Counted from the stretch's first letter, positions 1 to 11,694 are shown. The stretch is 64,000 nucleotides of DNA from Prorocentrum cordatum (GCA_963575745.1 CAUYUJ010003967.1:1-64000), one strand, 5' to 3'. The notes: generated by a model from the letters alone, not told the origin. Program-made: numbers and translations.

Positions 1-90
1 TAGTAATAGTCATAGTAGTAGTAGTATTAGTAGTGGTGGTAGTAGTAGTAGTAGGAGTAGTAGTAGTAGTAGTAGTAGTCGTAGTAGTAT

Positions 91-186
<96 letters not shown>

Positions 187-541
187 TAGTAGTAGTGGTA
201 GTAGTAATAGTAGTAGTAGTAGTCGTAGTCGTAGGTCGTAGTCGTAGTCGAAGTAGTAGTAGTAGTAGTAGTCGTATTAGTAGGAGTAGTAGTAGTAGTA
301 GTAGTAGTAGTATTGGTCGTTCGTCGTAGTACTAGTAGTTAGTAGTAGTAGTAGTAGTAGTAGTAGTCGTAGTCGTAGGTCGTAGTCGTTAGTCGTAGTC
401 GTTAGTAGTCGTAGTCGTAGTCGTAGTTCGTAGTCGTAGTCGTAGTAGTAGTAGTAGTAGTAGTAGTAGCGTATTTGGTCGTAGTAGTAGTAGTAGTAGT
501 AGTAGAAGTAGAAGTAGAAGTTAGAAGTTAGAAGTTAAGAA

Positions 542-573
<32 letters not shown>

Positions 574-735
574 CGTAGTCGTAGTCGTAGTCGTAGTCGT
601 AGTCGTAGTAGTCGTAGTCGTAGTAGTCGTAGTCGTAGTCGTAGTAGTAGTCGTAGTCGTAGTCGTAGTCGTAGTCGTAGTCGTAGTCGTAGTCGTAGTA
701 GTCGTAGTCGTAGTAGTCGTAGTCGTAGTCGTAGA
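1..735. repeat. TAG trinucleotide microsatellite with CGTAGT variants
   Basis: The stretch is almost entirely TAG/GTA triplets. From about 575 on, CGT alternates with AGT to give a regular CGTAGT hexamer. It begins at the window edge, so the true array is longer. Open frames over it encode only Tyr/Asp, Leu/Arg or Thr runs and are artefacts. Confidence 0.97.
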
Positions 736-765
736 AGAAAAAATAATAGTAATAGGACCTCGTCC

Positions 766-1090
766 CCGCGCTGGGGGCCACGAAGGGCATTCGTATACGG
801 GGCCGCAAAGGGCGACAGCGGGGCCACTGGGGGCAGCAAAAAGACCACGAAGGGCGGCGGGGGGGCCACGAAGGGCGACAGCGGGGCCACGAATGGCATG
901 CATATGGGGCCACGACAGGCGCGTGCGAGCGGGGGCCACGAAGGGCTTTTAATGCGGGGCCACAAGAAGCAGCGACGGGGCCACTGGGCAGCAACGGGGC
1001 CACGAAGGGCAGCGAGTGAAAGCGGGCGAAGGACAGCGAGCGGCGACTGCAATCATTAACGGGCTGGTCGAGCGGGCAGGCCCCGACGGG
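766..1090. repeat. Degenerate minisatellite, core GGGGCCACGAAGGGC
   Basis: The core GGGGCCACGAAGGGC and close variants recur about ten times at irregular spacing of 20-45 bases, separated by AGCG-rich spacers. No coding signal is visible. Confidence 0.85.
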
Positions 1091-1099
1091 CGGGTCGTT

Positions 1100-1615
1100 G
1101 AAGCGTGAGTCCTGCAGAGGGAGCGCGATTCCTGAGTGTCGAGGACCGGATTGTGAGGAAGTATCGAGCGAAGCGGTTCGGTGGTAAGTTGCGAGGAAGT
1201 CCCAAGCGAGAACGCGAAAAAGTCACAGCCGAGAGCGCAATGCCTGAAAAGGGGAGGTCTGGCGGGAGCGGGGCTCTGGACAAGCACAAGGAAATCTTAA
1301 GCGGGAGCGCCGTTCTTGAGTAAATTGTGAGGAAGCCTCAGACCTGAGGGGGGGTCCTGACTAAATCGCGAGGAAGTCACAAGCGGGAGCGCCGATCCTC
1401 AGTACATTGGAAGTCTTACGCGGGAGCGGGGGTCCTGAGTAAAGTTGGAGGAAGTCTCAAGCGAGAGCCGTTGTTGTTGTAGTCCGGGGGAGCACCGTTC
1501 CCGAGTAAATTGGGAGGGAGGCTCAGACGGGAGGGGGGGGTCCTGAGTAAATTCGGAGGAAGTCTCAAGCGGGAGCCGTTGTTGTTGCAGTCTGGGGGGC
1601 CAGGGGCACGGTTTG
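1100..1615. repeat. Degenerate minisatellite of about 55-60 bp
   Basis: Units contain CCTGAGTAAATT, then GAGGAAGTCTCAAGCGGGAG, and recur about eight times with indels. The GGAAGTCTCAAGCGGGAGCC portion is the best conserved. The general theme (CTC plus GCGGGAGC) resembles the arrays at 12.7-13.5 kb, but the units differ. Confidence 0.8.
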
Positions 1616-1721
1616 ACCACCAAGACTTTCCCGAGCGTCGAAGGGCACACTTTGACTGAGGAAAAAAACATGCACCGGTGAGGGGGGATCAACAATAACT
1701 ATTCTTCAGAAAATGAGAATT

Positions 1722-1770
1722 CAACAACAACAACAACAACAGCAACAGCAACAGCAACAACATCAACAAT
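1722..1770. repeat. CAA/CAG microsatellite
   Basis: CAACAACAA changes to CAACAGCAACAG and back to CAACAACATCAACAA. Confidence 0.95.
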
Positions 1771-4259
1771 AGTTATGCAGATGCAGACGTGGTTTCTTCT
1801 GGGCTGCGGGCCCTCCAACGCTTAGGAGCAGAAGGGGCCTATGTTTGTTCAGCGTGTTCCTCCTCCCTGGCATGGACGAGCGCCAGTCCTGGTTTGCCTG
1901 GCGGCGCTGCGTTCTACACTGCAGTCCATCCGATGGCGTGGGGCCTCGAAACACTTGGATAGTCTGTGTGTCCCACACCACGTGGGAGAACGGTGGGGGC
2001 CAGAAGCAATTCAACATGTCACGGTCAAGCGCCATTCGCGTCGGCTTGAAAGTCGCCCGGTAAAAAGCTCCCACGGGGGGCACGTAAAGATAACAGCACA
2101 TTCAATTTCGATCCGTGCCTACTTCTGGCCACCCTGGGCAGACGGGACAGGACAATTTCAAAACGCTACACCAAACCAACAAGAAGAAAACCATGCTAAC
2201 GGAAAGAAGCTACGAGATGTGGAGAAATATTCATACTGGCAGGACAATGGCAACCTCGCCCATTCTTTTGACGAGGCGGCAACGGGTATGGCCGCTGCTC
2301 CTGTCTGCCCGGCCCTACCTCTCGCGCGGATTTCCGAGGAGGCGCGGGCATGTGGGAGAGGAACGTAGCAGGGCGAGGGAAAGCGACGATTGAGCGGAGG
2401 CGAGGGGTTCACATATCACAGAACGAGAAGTGGCCGTGGAGCAGCGGGGAATGAAAGCTACAAGGCATCGCACTGCGCGCGCGATCCACAACACTATAAC
2501 CAGAGACGGAGAGCCTGGAAGCGACCCCGCCACTGAGAATGATCCACCGTGCGCGATCGCGCTGCCGTGCGGGTGCTCCTGCAAGAAACCAGGGGCCTGC
2601 AGACCTCACGGCCCGGCGGCCTCCTCCAACGCAGCTTCCTGCCGGCGAGGAGCGCACAGCCAAAGTCTCGGATGCTCAAGTCGGCTTGCGGCCCTCGGGA
2701 TAGGATGCTCAAGGGGGCTGTGATGATGGAGAATGATGGGGTAAGGGATCCAGAGAATGCAAGCCGACTGGCAACCTGCAATTCATGCCTGGGCACCCTT
2801 GCCTCCCTCGTAGGACAAGGGATGTGCCGCAACCTGACCAATTCGGGGCACGCTCCTGAACAACCCGCCGCAATTGAGAAACATGATCGACTGCAACGTG
2901 ACGTTTGCTGATGCGATGCAGTGCTCTGGAAATCGTCAATCGTGTGACCCAGCGCCGTCCACATGAGCGGTGCACCGAGCGCTCGTGGGCCGGATCTGGG
3001 TGTGGCTGCAGCGAGCTCGGAGCCCCTGCATCAACAGAAGCGTGAGGGAATTCATGTGATGAAGGTAGTGCTTCATGCCCGCTACAGTCGGGGCGTTGAC
3101 CTACGGAACCCTAAATAAGGAACGAGGCCCGTATTTTCCATAAGTTAAACTTCGATTTCATATCGAAAACCTCAGGAAACCTGAAGGCAAACTGCAGAAC
3201 AATCAAGGAACGCCGAACCCCTCTCCAACGAAAAGGGTTCCTTCTTCAGGGCCCCGACTGTAACTTATGAATACAAGCATACATGTGCTAGAGGGGCGCT
3301 CAACGGTCCCAGCCCAGGAGGAACCATGCCATTCTATAACATGTACGCTCCACATTCGAATCGTAAGCGCTGCTTCTGCAAAAGCTGATGCAAAACGACC
3401 TCAATACATAATGGACGTGGCAGTCCGCTCTTTTGCAAGAATGTGTCAAGCATCACGTTAAGACGTTGGGTGACTGGAGGCCCAACCAATTAAACTGAAC
3501 CAACACTCATACTTCTTCTTTCTCTTATTCTCCTCTCTCCCTGCCTCGAGATTCTACGAGAAAGGCATGGTAAGCGCACCGAAATCTCGCCGTAAGGTAG
3601 TATATCCTTCGAGTTCTCCTGGCCGCACACTGGCATGCCAACACGCTAAGCCGTCCCCACGTATCGCCGCCCTCATATCCCTCTCCAAAGTAGCATTTCC
3701 TCTCTCTGTACTCCTCCTGTGCCCCTTTGCCCTTCCAATTCCTTCATCCCAGTGCATCTCTGTATGATTGGTGATCACGCTGATCAGCCAGCGGGTTGTG
3801 CCGCAGTTGGTGTGTGAGTGAGTGTGTGTGTGTTTGTGTGGATTGGGGGTCCCATAGCTGTTGCCTCGCACTGCTCGTGCGAAACGAATGATGAGAACTC
3901 CCCAAAACGTACCAGACGGATCGAAGCCAACATGCGTCAACTCGTTACTCCAAAACCATCAATTCTTGGCCCTCAGACGAGCGAACAAAAACGATAGCCC
4001 AAGAGAACCGCCCTCTCCTCCTCCCTCATCTCTTCCTCCTTGAACTCCTAGCTCTGGGGCACTCGCTGAGGGTCTGGTCTACCCATGGGACAAGTGATGG
4101 TGTGAAGGAGCCCGATCGTCCTTTCTGGCAAGTGCACTGGCGCAGCAAGACTTAGGGGTGGGGGAGAGTATGGAAGCCTGCGGTGATGATCAATTCCCCA
4201 ATCAGTGCTTGCACTGAAGGGGTCCTGGCGGAGATTTGGCGAAAGTGCCGGGCCGATTT
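1771..4259. other. Unassigned unique-looking sequence
   Basis: Mixed composition with short open frames on both strands, none longer than about 175 codons and none with a recognisable motif. The plus-strand frame at 1841-2368 and the minus-strand frame at 2494-2964 are the longest; neither shows a domain. A short GTGTGTG tract lies near 3815-3840. I see no gene here. Confidence 0.6.
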
Positions 4260-4263
4260 CGGT

Positions 4264-4350
4264 TGGGGGCCAGGTTCCCGGGTTCCCGAGATTCCGGTTG
4301 CTGGTTCCAGAGCAATTTCGGCGGGCGGCGGGGTTCCCGGGTTTCCGGGT
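4264..4350. repeat. GGTTCCCGGGTTCC-type short repeat
   Basis: GGGTTCCCG and GGTTCC motifs recur in a tract rich in GGG and TTCC just before the GATC-rich array. Confidence 0.55.
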
Positions 4351-4365
4351 TCTTGGTCGTTCTCC

Positions 4366-4584
4366 ATATCGATCGGTCTCACCATCGATCTCACTACCCA
4401 CCTCTCTCCCACCTCTCTATTGATGTCACAATCGATCCCACTATAGATCGCACGAGCGAACTTATCGATCTCACTGAATCGACTTCACGATCGGTCTCAC
4501 GATCGACCTTACTATCGTCCTTACTATCGGTCCCGCTATCGGTCTCACTATTGATCTCACATTCGATCTCAATATCCATATCAC
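4366..4584. repeat. 12-bp GATC-rich minisatellite, TCTCACTATCGA type
   Basis: About 18 degenerate 12-bp units carry ATCGATC or ATCGGTC separated by TCAC or TCACTATC. The reverse complement of the same unit (GAGATCGATTGT) forms the array at 24,746-24,970. Confidence 0.85.
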
Positions 4585-4880
4585 AAATTTTCAAACCATC
4601 CGCTGATTTTGATTTCTCTGATGAAATGTATTTAACAAGGCAATACACTGGAGAGCAGAGGAAATCTATTCTTGGTTTACGGTTTACGAAATTAGAACAA
4701 TCGCGCGCGTTCGAATTATTGGGAGCCCAATGTGAAACGTAAAGGCGAGCAGTTCTATAACGACCGTGGACGGTGGGTGTCGAAACCAATTAGTTCGTTG
4801 TGGAAAAAGCGATCAGCATTAGTGTTCCAGTAGGGTGGGGGAATGCACAATTAGCAATAACGATGATCTACACACATCTC

Positions 4881-4914
<34 letters not shown>
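4881..4914. repeat. TA dinucleotide microsatellite
   Basis: Uninterrupted AT repeat of about 33 bases. Confidence 0.95.
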
Positions 4915-4919
<5 letters not shown>

Positions 4920-5561
4920 TGTGCATGCGTATGTTTTCGGGCGCTGCTGTCCCCTCGCCCCGCGCTCTTTACCTGCCACGGACGAGGGGCGGGGTGTAGG
5001 GACGGAGTGGGAAGCGGGGGCTAGGGGGAGGGAAGTCAGGCGGAACCAGGAGGGAGGGATACAAGACGAAGGGACTGGGAAGAAGAGGTCATCTGAGGGC
5101 CTGTCTCGAGATCCGCTCTGGGCGCTCTTGCCGCATCCACTGGGGCCATCGTGGGCCCACCTGCAACTCGTTCGCCCGCCCCTCCTCCCCTCGTCCTCTA
5201 TCACCCTCGTCCATCTCGGGGGCGCTACTGGGAGCGTCTTGAAGCGACCCTGGGGGCCTCGTGGGTCGTCTTTGGCGCTCGGAAGGCAAGAATCACGAGA
5301 ATGCTGAGCTCTCTCAAACACCTGGAGAAAACCAGTGAATTCTGCCTCCGGGGCGGCGCTGTGCCGGCCATCAGAGGGTTGTCTCAGGGCGTCCCGCAGG
5401 AACCTCTGGCGGCGCCTTGGGAGTACCAGCGGCCCTGGGAGCCTCGCTTGAACGGTGCCCATCCCCACCAGCGTGGGCTGGGCCCCACTGGCCGATGTAC
5501 CCCCCCTGGATGGGGATGTCGGCTGCTCTCTTCAGGTTTCGAGGGGCCTATCCCCAACTGG
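4915..5561. other. Unassigned GC-rich sequence
   Basis: GC-rich, purine-biased sequence. Frames on both strands reach about 140-200 codons but have no recognisable domain. The segment with CCTGGGGGCCTCG and CCTTGGGAG motifs looks weakly repetitive. Confidence 0.5.
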
Positions 5562-5728
5562 GAGGAATAAGAGGAGGAGGAAAGGAGGAGGAGGAGGGAG
5601 AGGAGGAGGAGGAGGAGGAGGAGGAGGAGGAAGAGGAGGAAGATGAGGAGGAGAAGGAGGAAGATCAGGAGGAGGAGGAGGAGGAGGAAAAGGAGGAAGA
5701 TGAGGAGGAATAGGAGGAAGAAAGGAGG
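5562..5728. repeat. GGA microsatellite
   Basis: Long GGA/AGG run with GAT and AAG interruptions. It yields poly-Glu, poly-Gly/Arg and, on the minus strand, Leu/Pro/Ser artefact frames. Confidence 0.95.
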
Positions 5729-5921
5729 AGGTGGTGAGCCGGTGGGGCTCGAGATGTGGGTTGGGGACCCTGCTGGGGCGTCCTCGGGGCTTCGGGAAGC
5801 TCCGCCCATCTGGGGCTAACGGCCCTGGGGCCTCCGGGGCCAAGGGGTTCCAGTGCATGAGGCACAGAGAGGTCTCTCGCTGCACCCCGAGGTTCGAGCC
5901 ACGCCTCAAAGGGAGGAGGAG

Positions 5922-5965
5922 GAGGAGGAGGAGGAGGAGGAGGAGGACGAGGAGGAGAGGAGGAC
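5922..5965. repeat. GGA microsatellite
   Basis: GAGGAGGAGG run followed by a purine-rich GGGAGG tract up to about 6035. Confidence 0.9.
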
Positions 5966-6035
5966 GCGAGGAGGGGGGCGGGAGGGAGAAAGGAGGGGGC
6001 GCGCGCACACGGGGGAGGGGCGCGGGGGAGCGGCA

Positions 6036-6417
6036 AAGACCTCCTGCGCAGCGAATCGCGAGAGCGTCTCAGGGGACATCTGGTCAACACTTTGAGATTT
6101 CTGCCTGGGCTCCGGTGCACGACATTTCGGCCATAAGGCTCTCGCGGCAAGTCTGAATCTTTGCGTCCAGGTGCGCGGTGGCCTTCTAGACCTTTTGTTA
6201 CGAAACTCAGTTGGCAGTAGCGTGGGGGGTTCAATCCTAGGTGAATGGTAAAATCGGTAAGCTGGCGACGACGTCACCAGAACTGTGGACGTAACACCGA
6301 ATGACTCGGCATCTCAAACATGGAAAGGATAACCACATGGAGCAAGGCAGGGGAGATCAGGGAGGCGAGAGACGGCTGGGCTGGAATGGGGACAAGCGTC
6401 ATCGTAATTCCTGAGCG
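6036..6417. other. Unassigned sequence
   Basis: Mixed-composition sequence with no repeat and no recognisable coding block. A short GGTTCAATCC string at about 6222-6231 resembles a pol III B box, but no tRNA cloverleaf fits around it. Confidence 0.5.
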
Positions 6418-6819
6418 TCAATACCATTGCGATGCGCAATCAGCATCCAGGAACTTCAGGCGGGCATCGCGAACTAAACATATGATCGGCTCACCTACAA
6501 CACGCTTCATGACTACAACTGACCGCGAGAGATAATATGACGGTGAAATCATGCCTTGACGTACACTAACAGCGAAGATTGCCGTCCCGACTCCCTCATC
6601 GTCCAGCAACCTCCATTCGCTGTTTGATCCGATCACGCTCAAGCCGCTGAGTCCTGACACCAGAACTGCCCAAGCGGCCCTTCGTAGTACCACCAATTTG
6701 CCCCGTTGTCCTGGCTGGCACATCTTGAATCTGCGCTGACAGAGGTGGGAGAATGGCCGAGAGGGTGGCATCTGTACGCTATGATGACAAGGGGGGCATG
6801 GCATATGGGAACATTGCAA
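6418..6819 (-). pseudogene. LINE reverse-transcriptase thumb-region relic
   Basis: This minus-strand block of about 134 residues reads like the end of a LINE reverse transcriptase. It contains RGKLVVLRRAAWAVLVSGLS (the position of the usual 'tYG/vSG' element after the palm), then LLDDEG, and ends with VGEPIICLVRDARLKFLD, which fits the R-x-x-RL-x-WL pattern of the LINE thumb. This is an assignment by family pattern, not an alignment. Catalytic palm motifs are not seen; upstream sequence to about 6900 contains HRYLAW, possibly the preceding RYLG element in another frame. It stops after QWY, and no RNase H follows. It is probably a truncated, decayed copy. It looks like a different LINE group from the copy at the right edge. 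Confidence 0.5.
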
Positions 6820-7139
6820 ATCGCAGCCATGCTAGATATCGATGAACACTGCAATTTATGGCGTGCACGTCAGAAAGACGAACCAGACTTGGTATTACCA
6901 TTCCCCGAACACGTACACTCTCGAATTGGAACGCTTGCGCATGGGCAGAGAAACACATGCGCCGGGCTCCAGCGCAGACTGCGGGGGGTGGCGGCTCGTC
7001 ACTTGGCATGGTCGTGGGCGGGGGGTGGCAAAGCTTCAATACAAACAGGCAATCCGCAATCATCCAGTGACCGTGGAATGATCCTTCTCCTCTTCCTTTT
7101 CCTCTCGGCGCCGGCCGCACTGTCGGAACGTATAGAAGT

Positions 7140-7232
7140 CTCTCTCTCCCTCTCTCTCACTCTTTCCTCTCTGTCGCCCTGTATGCTCTCTATATTTCTC
7201 TCTCTCTATGTATATATATATATATATATATT
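7140..7232. repeat. TC and TA dinucleotide tracts
   Basis: CTCTCTC runs at 7140-7210 are followed by an uninterrupted TA run to about 7232. A second short TA run lies at 7279-7292. Confidence 0.9.
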
Positions 7233-7292
7233 CATAAACACATACACGTACACATACATACGCGTGAGTGGGTATGCTTATATATATATATA

Positions 7293-8252
7293 GAAATGTA
7301 AATATTTAACAAATGAATGTATCCGCCACCGTGCCCCCTGGCACGTCGAGCCGTGGAAGAATGCCAAGGTCTGTCTGGCATGATTTTTGAACTATAAGAA
7401 CGGATCCTCCCCCTCCCTGCTCGCAAACTCTTGCGTGCAGTGCCCCTTCTTTCCGAGGCCACTTCTTTTCTGCTCGCCAGGCGCGCAACTCTTGATGAAT
7501 TTCAGAACGGTTACAAAAAGAATATCTGCCACCTGCAATCCAGACCTCTTCCTACTTGTCACGGGTGACCTCCTCAGCGCCAATCATTTGGCAGTGCATT
7601 TTTCCTCCGCGCTTACCGTCGCAAGCCCCTTGGCTGCATGACCAGATTTTTGTTTTGCCCCCGCAGGCGACGTGGCAAGAGCTTTGGGAGCCTGAGAACT
7701 ACTCGAAGCATGCGAGGTCTGAGACGGTGCTCCTGGCGTCTGCTGCGGCTCTCCGCCTCATGGGCCAGGGGTGGCAGCTCGGCCATGGCCACCTGCGCCG
7801 TTGCTGGGCTTGCCTGCTCGTCACCTTGTCCTCCGACGCACATGCAGTTTCTGTATGTGGCAACTAATGTGTCTCTGTTCGCGGCGGCGCTCTTATGAAC
7901 AATCTTATCAGGTGCGTACAAACACGTGTTCCTGACCTTACACATACCAATCGAATATTGCCGACGCAAGATTTGTTCTTCGGCTTTCCGTTCTTAACGT
8001 GCAAGCTCGTCTGCTCAGCCTTCGTTTGCGCAGGCGCAACGGGCCTCGGGGTTCCACGAATCGCGTTCGTCGCCCGAAATGTTTTCTGATCGACTTGTGG
8101 GAACCGAGTGTAGCCTCAATTCCAAAACTGAAACCGAATATTATCACCATGACATTTATGTTCGGACACTTTCTGAACTGATTGAAGTTACGACCTAAGA
8201 TCGGCGGCCCTGTGTGGTCGTTGGGTTCAGCCATCCCACGGTGCATCATCTC
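7293..8252. other. Unassigned unique-looking sequence
   Basis: No repeats and no recognisable domains on either strand. The longest frames are a plus-strand one at 7556-7867 and a minus-strand one at 7613-7969, neither with known motifs. Confidence 0.5.
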
Positions 8253-8603
8253 CTACTTATAGCAGTACGTCAACTCTTCATCGGCCCTCTTCCCGTTCCA
8301 TGTTCTACTGCGCATCAGCAGGTCGTTGCATGAGTGGACCGCACTGTGATCAGACCTTACTGCCGCGTATCGCACAATGAGCCTCACCATTCCGCACCCC
8401 CCCACGGACACGTTCCGAAACCTCATGCATTGCTCGTCTCGCCTGTCGATTTCAGCCAACAGCTGTCTCACCGTATCATTCGACGTCTTTGGCTTGGTCA
8501 TATTTATGCCTCCCTGGGCTAACATGTTAGTTGCTATAGCGAGCTCACAGCGCGTGAACAGGGCTGGGTCCTTCAAAACGTTTTCGGGGGCGCTGTTGCC
8601 CAT
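8253..8603 (-). CDS. Hypothetical protein, 116 residues, possibly a relic exon
   Basis: The frame opens with an ATG at 8603 eight codons after an in-frame TGA and ends with TAG. Composition is balanced and soluble-looking, without runs or membrane segments. It begins MGNSAPENVLKDPALF, and residues 45-60 (VRQLLAEIDRRDEQC) look helical and charged. I do not recognise a family. It directly follows (minus-strand sense) and slightly overlaps, in another frame, a protein-like block at 8573-9135, so it may be the next segment of the same broken gene. Third codon positions are only moderately GC-rich, weaker than in neighbouring blocks. It could be a chance frame. Confidence 0.3.
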   Translation of the reverse strand: MGNSAPENVLKDPALFTRCELAIATNMLAQGGINMTKPKTSNDTVRQLLAEIDRRDEQCMRFRNVSVGGCGMVRLIVRYAAVRSDHSAVHSCNDLLMRSRTWNGKRADEELTYCYK

Positions 8604-9240
8604 TGCCTGCTGATGCCGCGATCAAATTTTGTCGGGATCATGGGCTGCGGCCGCAGCAGAGCAGAACGGCAGCGCGGGGTATTTTCGGCAACGTCGCCCT
8701 CGATCCGTCGCTCTTCCCGGGCGGTGCGACTTGTCTCGAGCCCCGGGCCCGCCATCGCGCGTGCCGCCCCCTCCTGGCGCACCCCCCCGCCCTCGCCTGA
8801 GCCTTGCCGCCGGGCCAGCTCTTCCAGGCCCTCCACCTCGGGGGGGGGGGGGCCTTCGCATCCTCCTGGAAAAAAACTCGTGAACCACCCGATCCAAGGT
8901 TTCCCATTCTTGTCTTCCAATCCTCACTTTTGGGGCCCACCAGTGAAAAAGAACTTATCATCGGGCGGGTCGCCCTTCCCGCCGCCCCCGCCCAGCCCGC
9001 TGCCCCCGGGAACCCGAGGCATTTTAGCAAGTTTCTTTGGGCCTTTCTCGTCTGCGTCCAAGAGTCCAATCGAAGCGCCATCGATCCCGCCGTCGACGAA
9101 TCTCGTGTCGAGAGCAGCCTGCGCCTCGGCGGCCTCGGTGGGCTCTCTCCTCGTCTCGCTTCTGATGAGTCTCCTCGCGGTCCCGCGTGGCCCATCGCCT
9201 CCGTTCTTCTGAGAGCAGCATCCGCTAGTAATGACTCTTG
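8573..9240 (-). pseudogene. Degenerate protein-coding block with an in-frame stop, unknown family
   Basis: One minus-strand frame reads like protein from about 9135 to the stop at 8573, broken by a single TGA at about 8924. Before the stop it contains FVDGGIDGASIGLLDADEKG, KKLAKMPRVPGGSGLGGG and PPDDKFFFTGGPQK. After it come GLEDKNGKPWIGWFTSFFPG and PPPPEVEGLEELARR. A TGG-to-TGA change would explain the stop; that is inference. Upstream (9135-9240) coding-like sequence shifts to other frames, for example QLSSKGNDAQESLLADAALR, so at least one indel is likely. No family is recognised. It may belong with the blocks at 9290-11286 as one decayed minus-strand gene. Confidence 0.4.
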
Positions 9241-9289
9241 CGCATCGTTGCCCTTGCTTGACAACTGGCGCTTTTCTTCGCTCCTCAAC

Positions 9290-11286
9290 TCAAGCCACCG
9301 CCCCGGAGTCGCACTCTTCCTTTTTGGGCGGGAATGTGCGCCTCCTGCTAGGACCTTCGATGCCCTCCTTCTCCCTCGCCTGCTTGCGGCGGAGCTCTTC
9401 TTCCTCTTGCGCGTGGTTCCGCCGCGTTCCCTGCTTCGATCTTCTGATCTGCGCGCGGCGCGCATCTGCTGGCTCCCGCGTCGCAATGGCCATGGAAGCG
9501 CGCGCTGGTATGCGCCGCGCAACCAACGCGCCGAGCGCCCTGGCAGAAGTCACACTCAACCTGGCAGCCTCGCGTCATGCCAGTCGCGGTGCGTCCGCTT
9601 GCGCAGGCGGTCCTCGCGCCGACCAGCTGCAGCGTAGAAACAGTAACGGATGCCTGTTTCGCGTGGCTAGCACCCTGGGTGTGGGATAGCTGGGTTCTCA
9701 TAGAAAAGCACTCCTCTCTCCCTCTGGCCTGGCATTCTCATTTTAATCCAGTCCCATTCCCAGATGTGCGTCCTGTTTTGTGCCGAACATAGCAGCAGTC
9801 CTGAATTGCAGCTCGTGCGTTTCCTGAGCCTCGGCCATTTCTGCCCCGCGACTCCTAGCGACCGCCGTCTCGATCGCTCGAGCAGCTTCCGCAGCTTCCT
9901 TCCTCTTATGGGCCATCGCCTCTGTCTCTGCATCCCTCAGGCGGCGTTCCGCGCTCAGGCGGACTTCCATCTCGCGCGCTTCTGCGACCTCCGCTCGCTC
10001 TTCGGCTGCCTAATGATTGCAATTCATCTGGCGAATTTGCCCTTCAGTCGTCCTTGCGCCAGGGGCGAAGCGGCGGCTGCTGCCTGCTGTTGCGCAGCTT
10101 CCGGCGCGGCTTATCTGATGGCGTCAAACAAATGGCCCGCTGCTCGGCGCGCTCGACGCATCGGAAGTCTAAGCTGCGCTGCTTGCAAGCCCGAGTATTT
10201 CTGACGCGCCGGCCCGGCGCTCTTGCCATATTTTCCTGGGCAGCGGTGTCTGCGCCGACGGGGCAGCGGGCCGTGGGAATCCAGCGCCCATCTCCAGCGG
10301 ACATCCGGCTTGCGGTAGACTTGCCAGAGCTGGCAGCGCACGCCTTTCTCGTAGCCCTTCCCCGCACCGAGGAACAACTGCCACTTCTCGATGTTATGTC
10401 TAGGCTTTGCGCCGAGGTTCGCGATGGCTCCTGGTCATATTTCTTCGCCCTTACTGGGGCCAAGGGCATGTCTGACCTCGCGTCGCGTGGATTTCGAACT
10501 GCCTTTGATCTGCCCCGGTGGGCGATTTTGACGGCAGGCGACGCGGGGCCGACGGCAAAGCCGCCCTGGCGCGCGTCCTGCCTGGGGGGGCCACTAGAAA
10601 ATGGCATGGGACCAGCGGCGAAACCACCGCAATCCGCGCCCTGTCTGAAACATCCGCCGGACATGATTTCATCGTCCACCGCGACATCCTCGGGCCGAGG
10701 CGTCCGTGACGGAAGAAGCCAGGCTCTTCGCTCCGACGGGGTCGTCGAACTCTGGCTCTACTTCTCTCATCCTGCTTGAATGGTAAGAACTCGACCTTGA
10801 ATTGGCCTATCCCGCGCCTGCGTTGGGCACGTATTCCTCGCGCTTGGGGAAATCGGGCGCGACGCTCTCGACCGCGTCGGGAATCGTTTCTTGTCGGCCC
10901 AGGGCCGTTGCCAGCGACTCGGGCGTGCCAAATTGCACTGGCTCGTCATCCACGCCTCTTTCGGTGGAGTCGACGAGACCGGTGCCGAGCGCGCCGTGAC
11001 CCGCCGGCTCAGCCTCAATATAATCGAAATCCAACTCGAGAATTTCGGAAACTGCATCCGCGATCTCAGCATTATAGAAAAATGGGACTTCCGCCCCGAC
11101 TGCCATGACAAACGTTCCAGGCAATGACAAGGCCCCACGTTCCGCACAAACGATTTCCGCGTCTGGCCTGGCACGTTTATTGCTAGACTCCCCCTGCATG
11201 GATCGGGGAATCGTGGATATTCCTGATCCTTGTTCTGACTGCCGAAGGGACTCTCCTCCACACTTGGACTCCGCACTGTGCGGCAT
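9290..11286 (-). pseudogene. Series of protein-like minus-strand blocks in shifting frames, unknown family
   Basis: Read on the minus strand, the region starts with a 159-residue frame at 10,807-11,286. It includes an acidic stretch (EIADAVSEILELDFDYIEAE) and ends PDFPKREEYVPNAGAG. Next comes a short basic block (LGAGKGYEKGVRCQLWQVYR, near 10.3 kb). A helical, coiled-coil-like block follows at 9743-9970 (RRLRDAETEAMAHKRKEAAE), then a Glu/Arg-rich block near 9.4 kb (AQEEEELRRKQAREKEG). Opposite-strand frames over the same DNA (up to 277 residues) are Ser/Arg/Pro-rich shadows. The order acidic, basic, coiled-coil could be one gene or a retroelement first ORF. I cannot identify it, and frames change at least three times, so it is broken or spliced. 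Confidence 0.35.
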
Positions 11287-11504
11287 ATGTTTCCGCGCCC
11301 TTTTTTACGGTCCTTCTGACAAGGTCACCCTGCGATTCGTTTAACTTCGCACTACCGCCACAGTTCTTCGGATCTGTCGATTTCGGCTCCTGCCGTGATC
11401 ATCGTAGCTCTCGGCTGATAGCCCTGTGCGGGCGATGATAATCCTCTGGGGATAAGAAAGTTAGAGGTTCTGGCGGGGATAATCAAATATTCCCGGGGAT
11501 GAGG

Positions 11505-11553
11505 ATAATGCTGATGATGATGACGATGCTGATGATGAGGATGATGATGATGA
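11505..11553. repeat. GAT trinucleotide microsatellite
   Basis: GATGATGATGACGATGCTGATGATGAGG type run. Confidence 0.9.
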
Positions 11554-11570
11554 TCCTCGGCGCTCGGTAC

Positions 11571-11694
11571 AAGGTTGACTCGAGAGATGTCCAGTCCCGT
11601 GGCAATACAACTTGCCAGCAGGCGTCCAACACAAGACTGACTCGAGAGATCTCGAGGCTCGTGGCTATACAACTTGCCAGCAGGCGCTCGGCAC
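11571..11694. repeat. 62-bp tandem duplication
   Basis: Two adjacent copies begin at 11,571 and 11,633. Both contain TTGACTCGAGAGAT or CTGACTCGAGAGAT and share ATACAACTTGCCAGCAGGCG near the end, with several substitutions in between. Confidence 0.9.

Noticed and set aside
6222-6231. GGTTCAATCC, tRNA B-box-like string
   Set aside because: No T stem pairs around it and no cloverleaf can be built.
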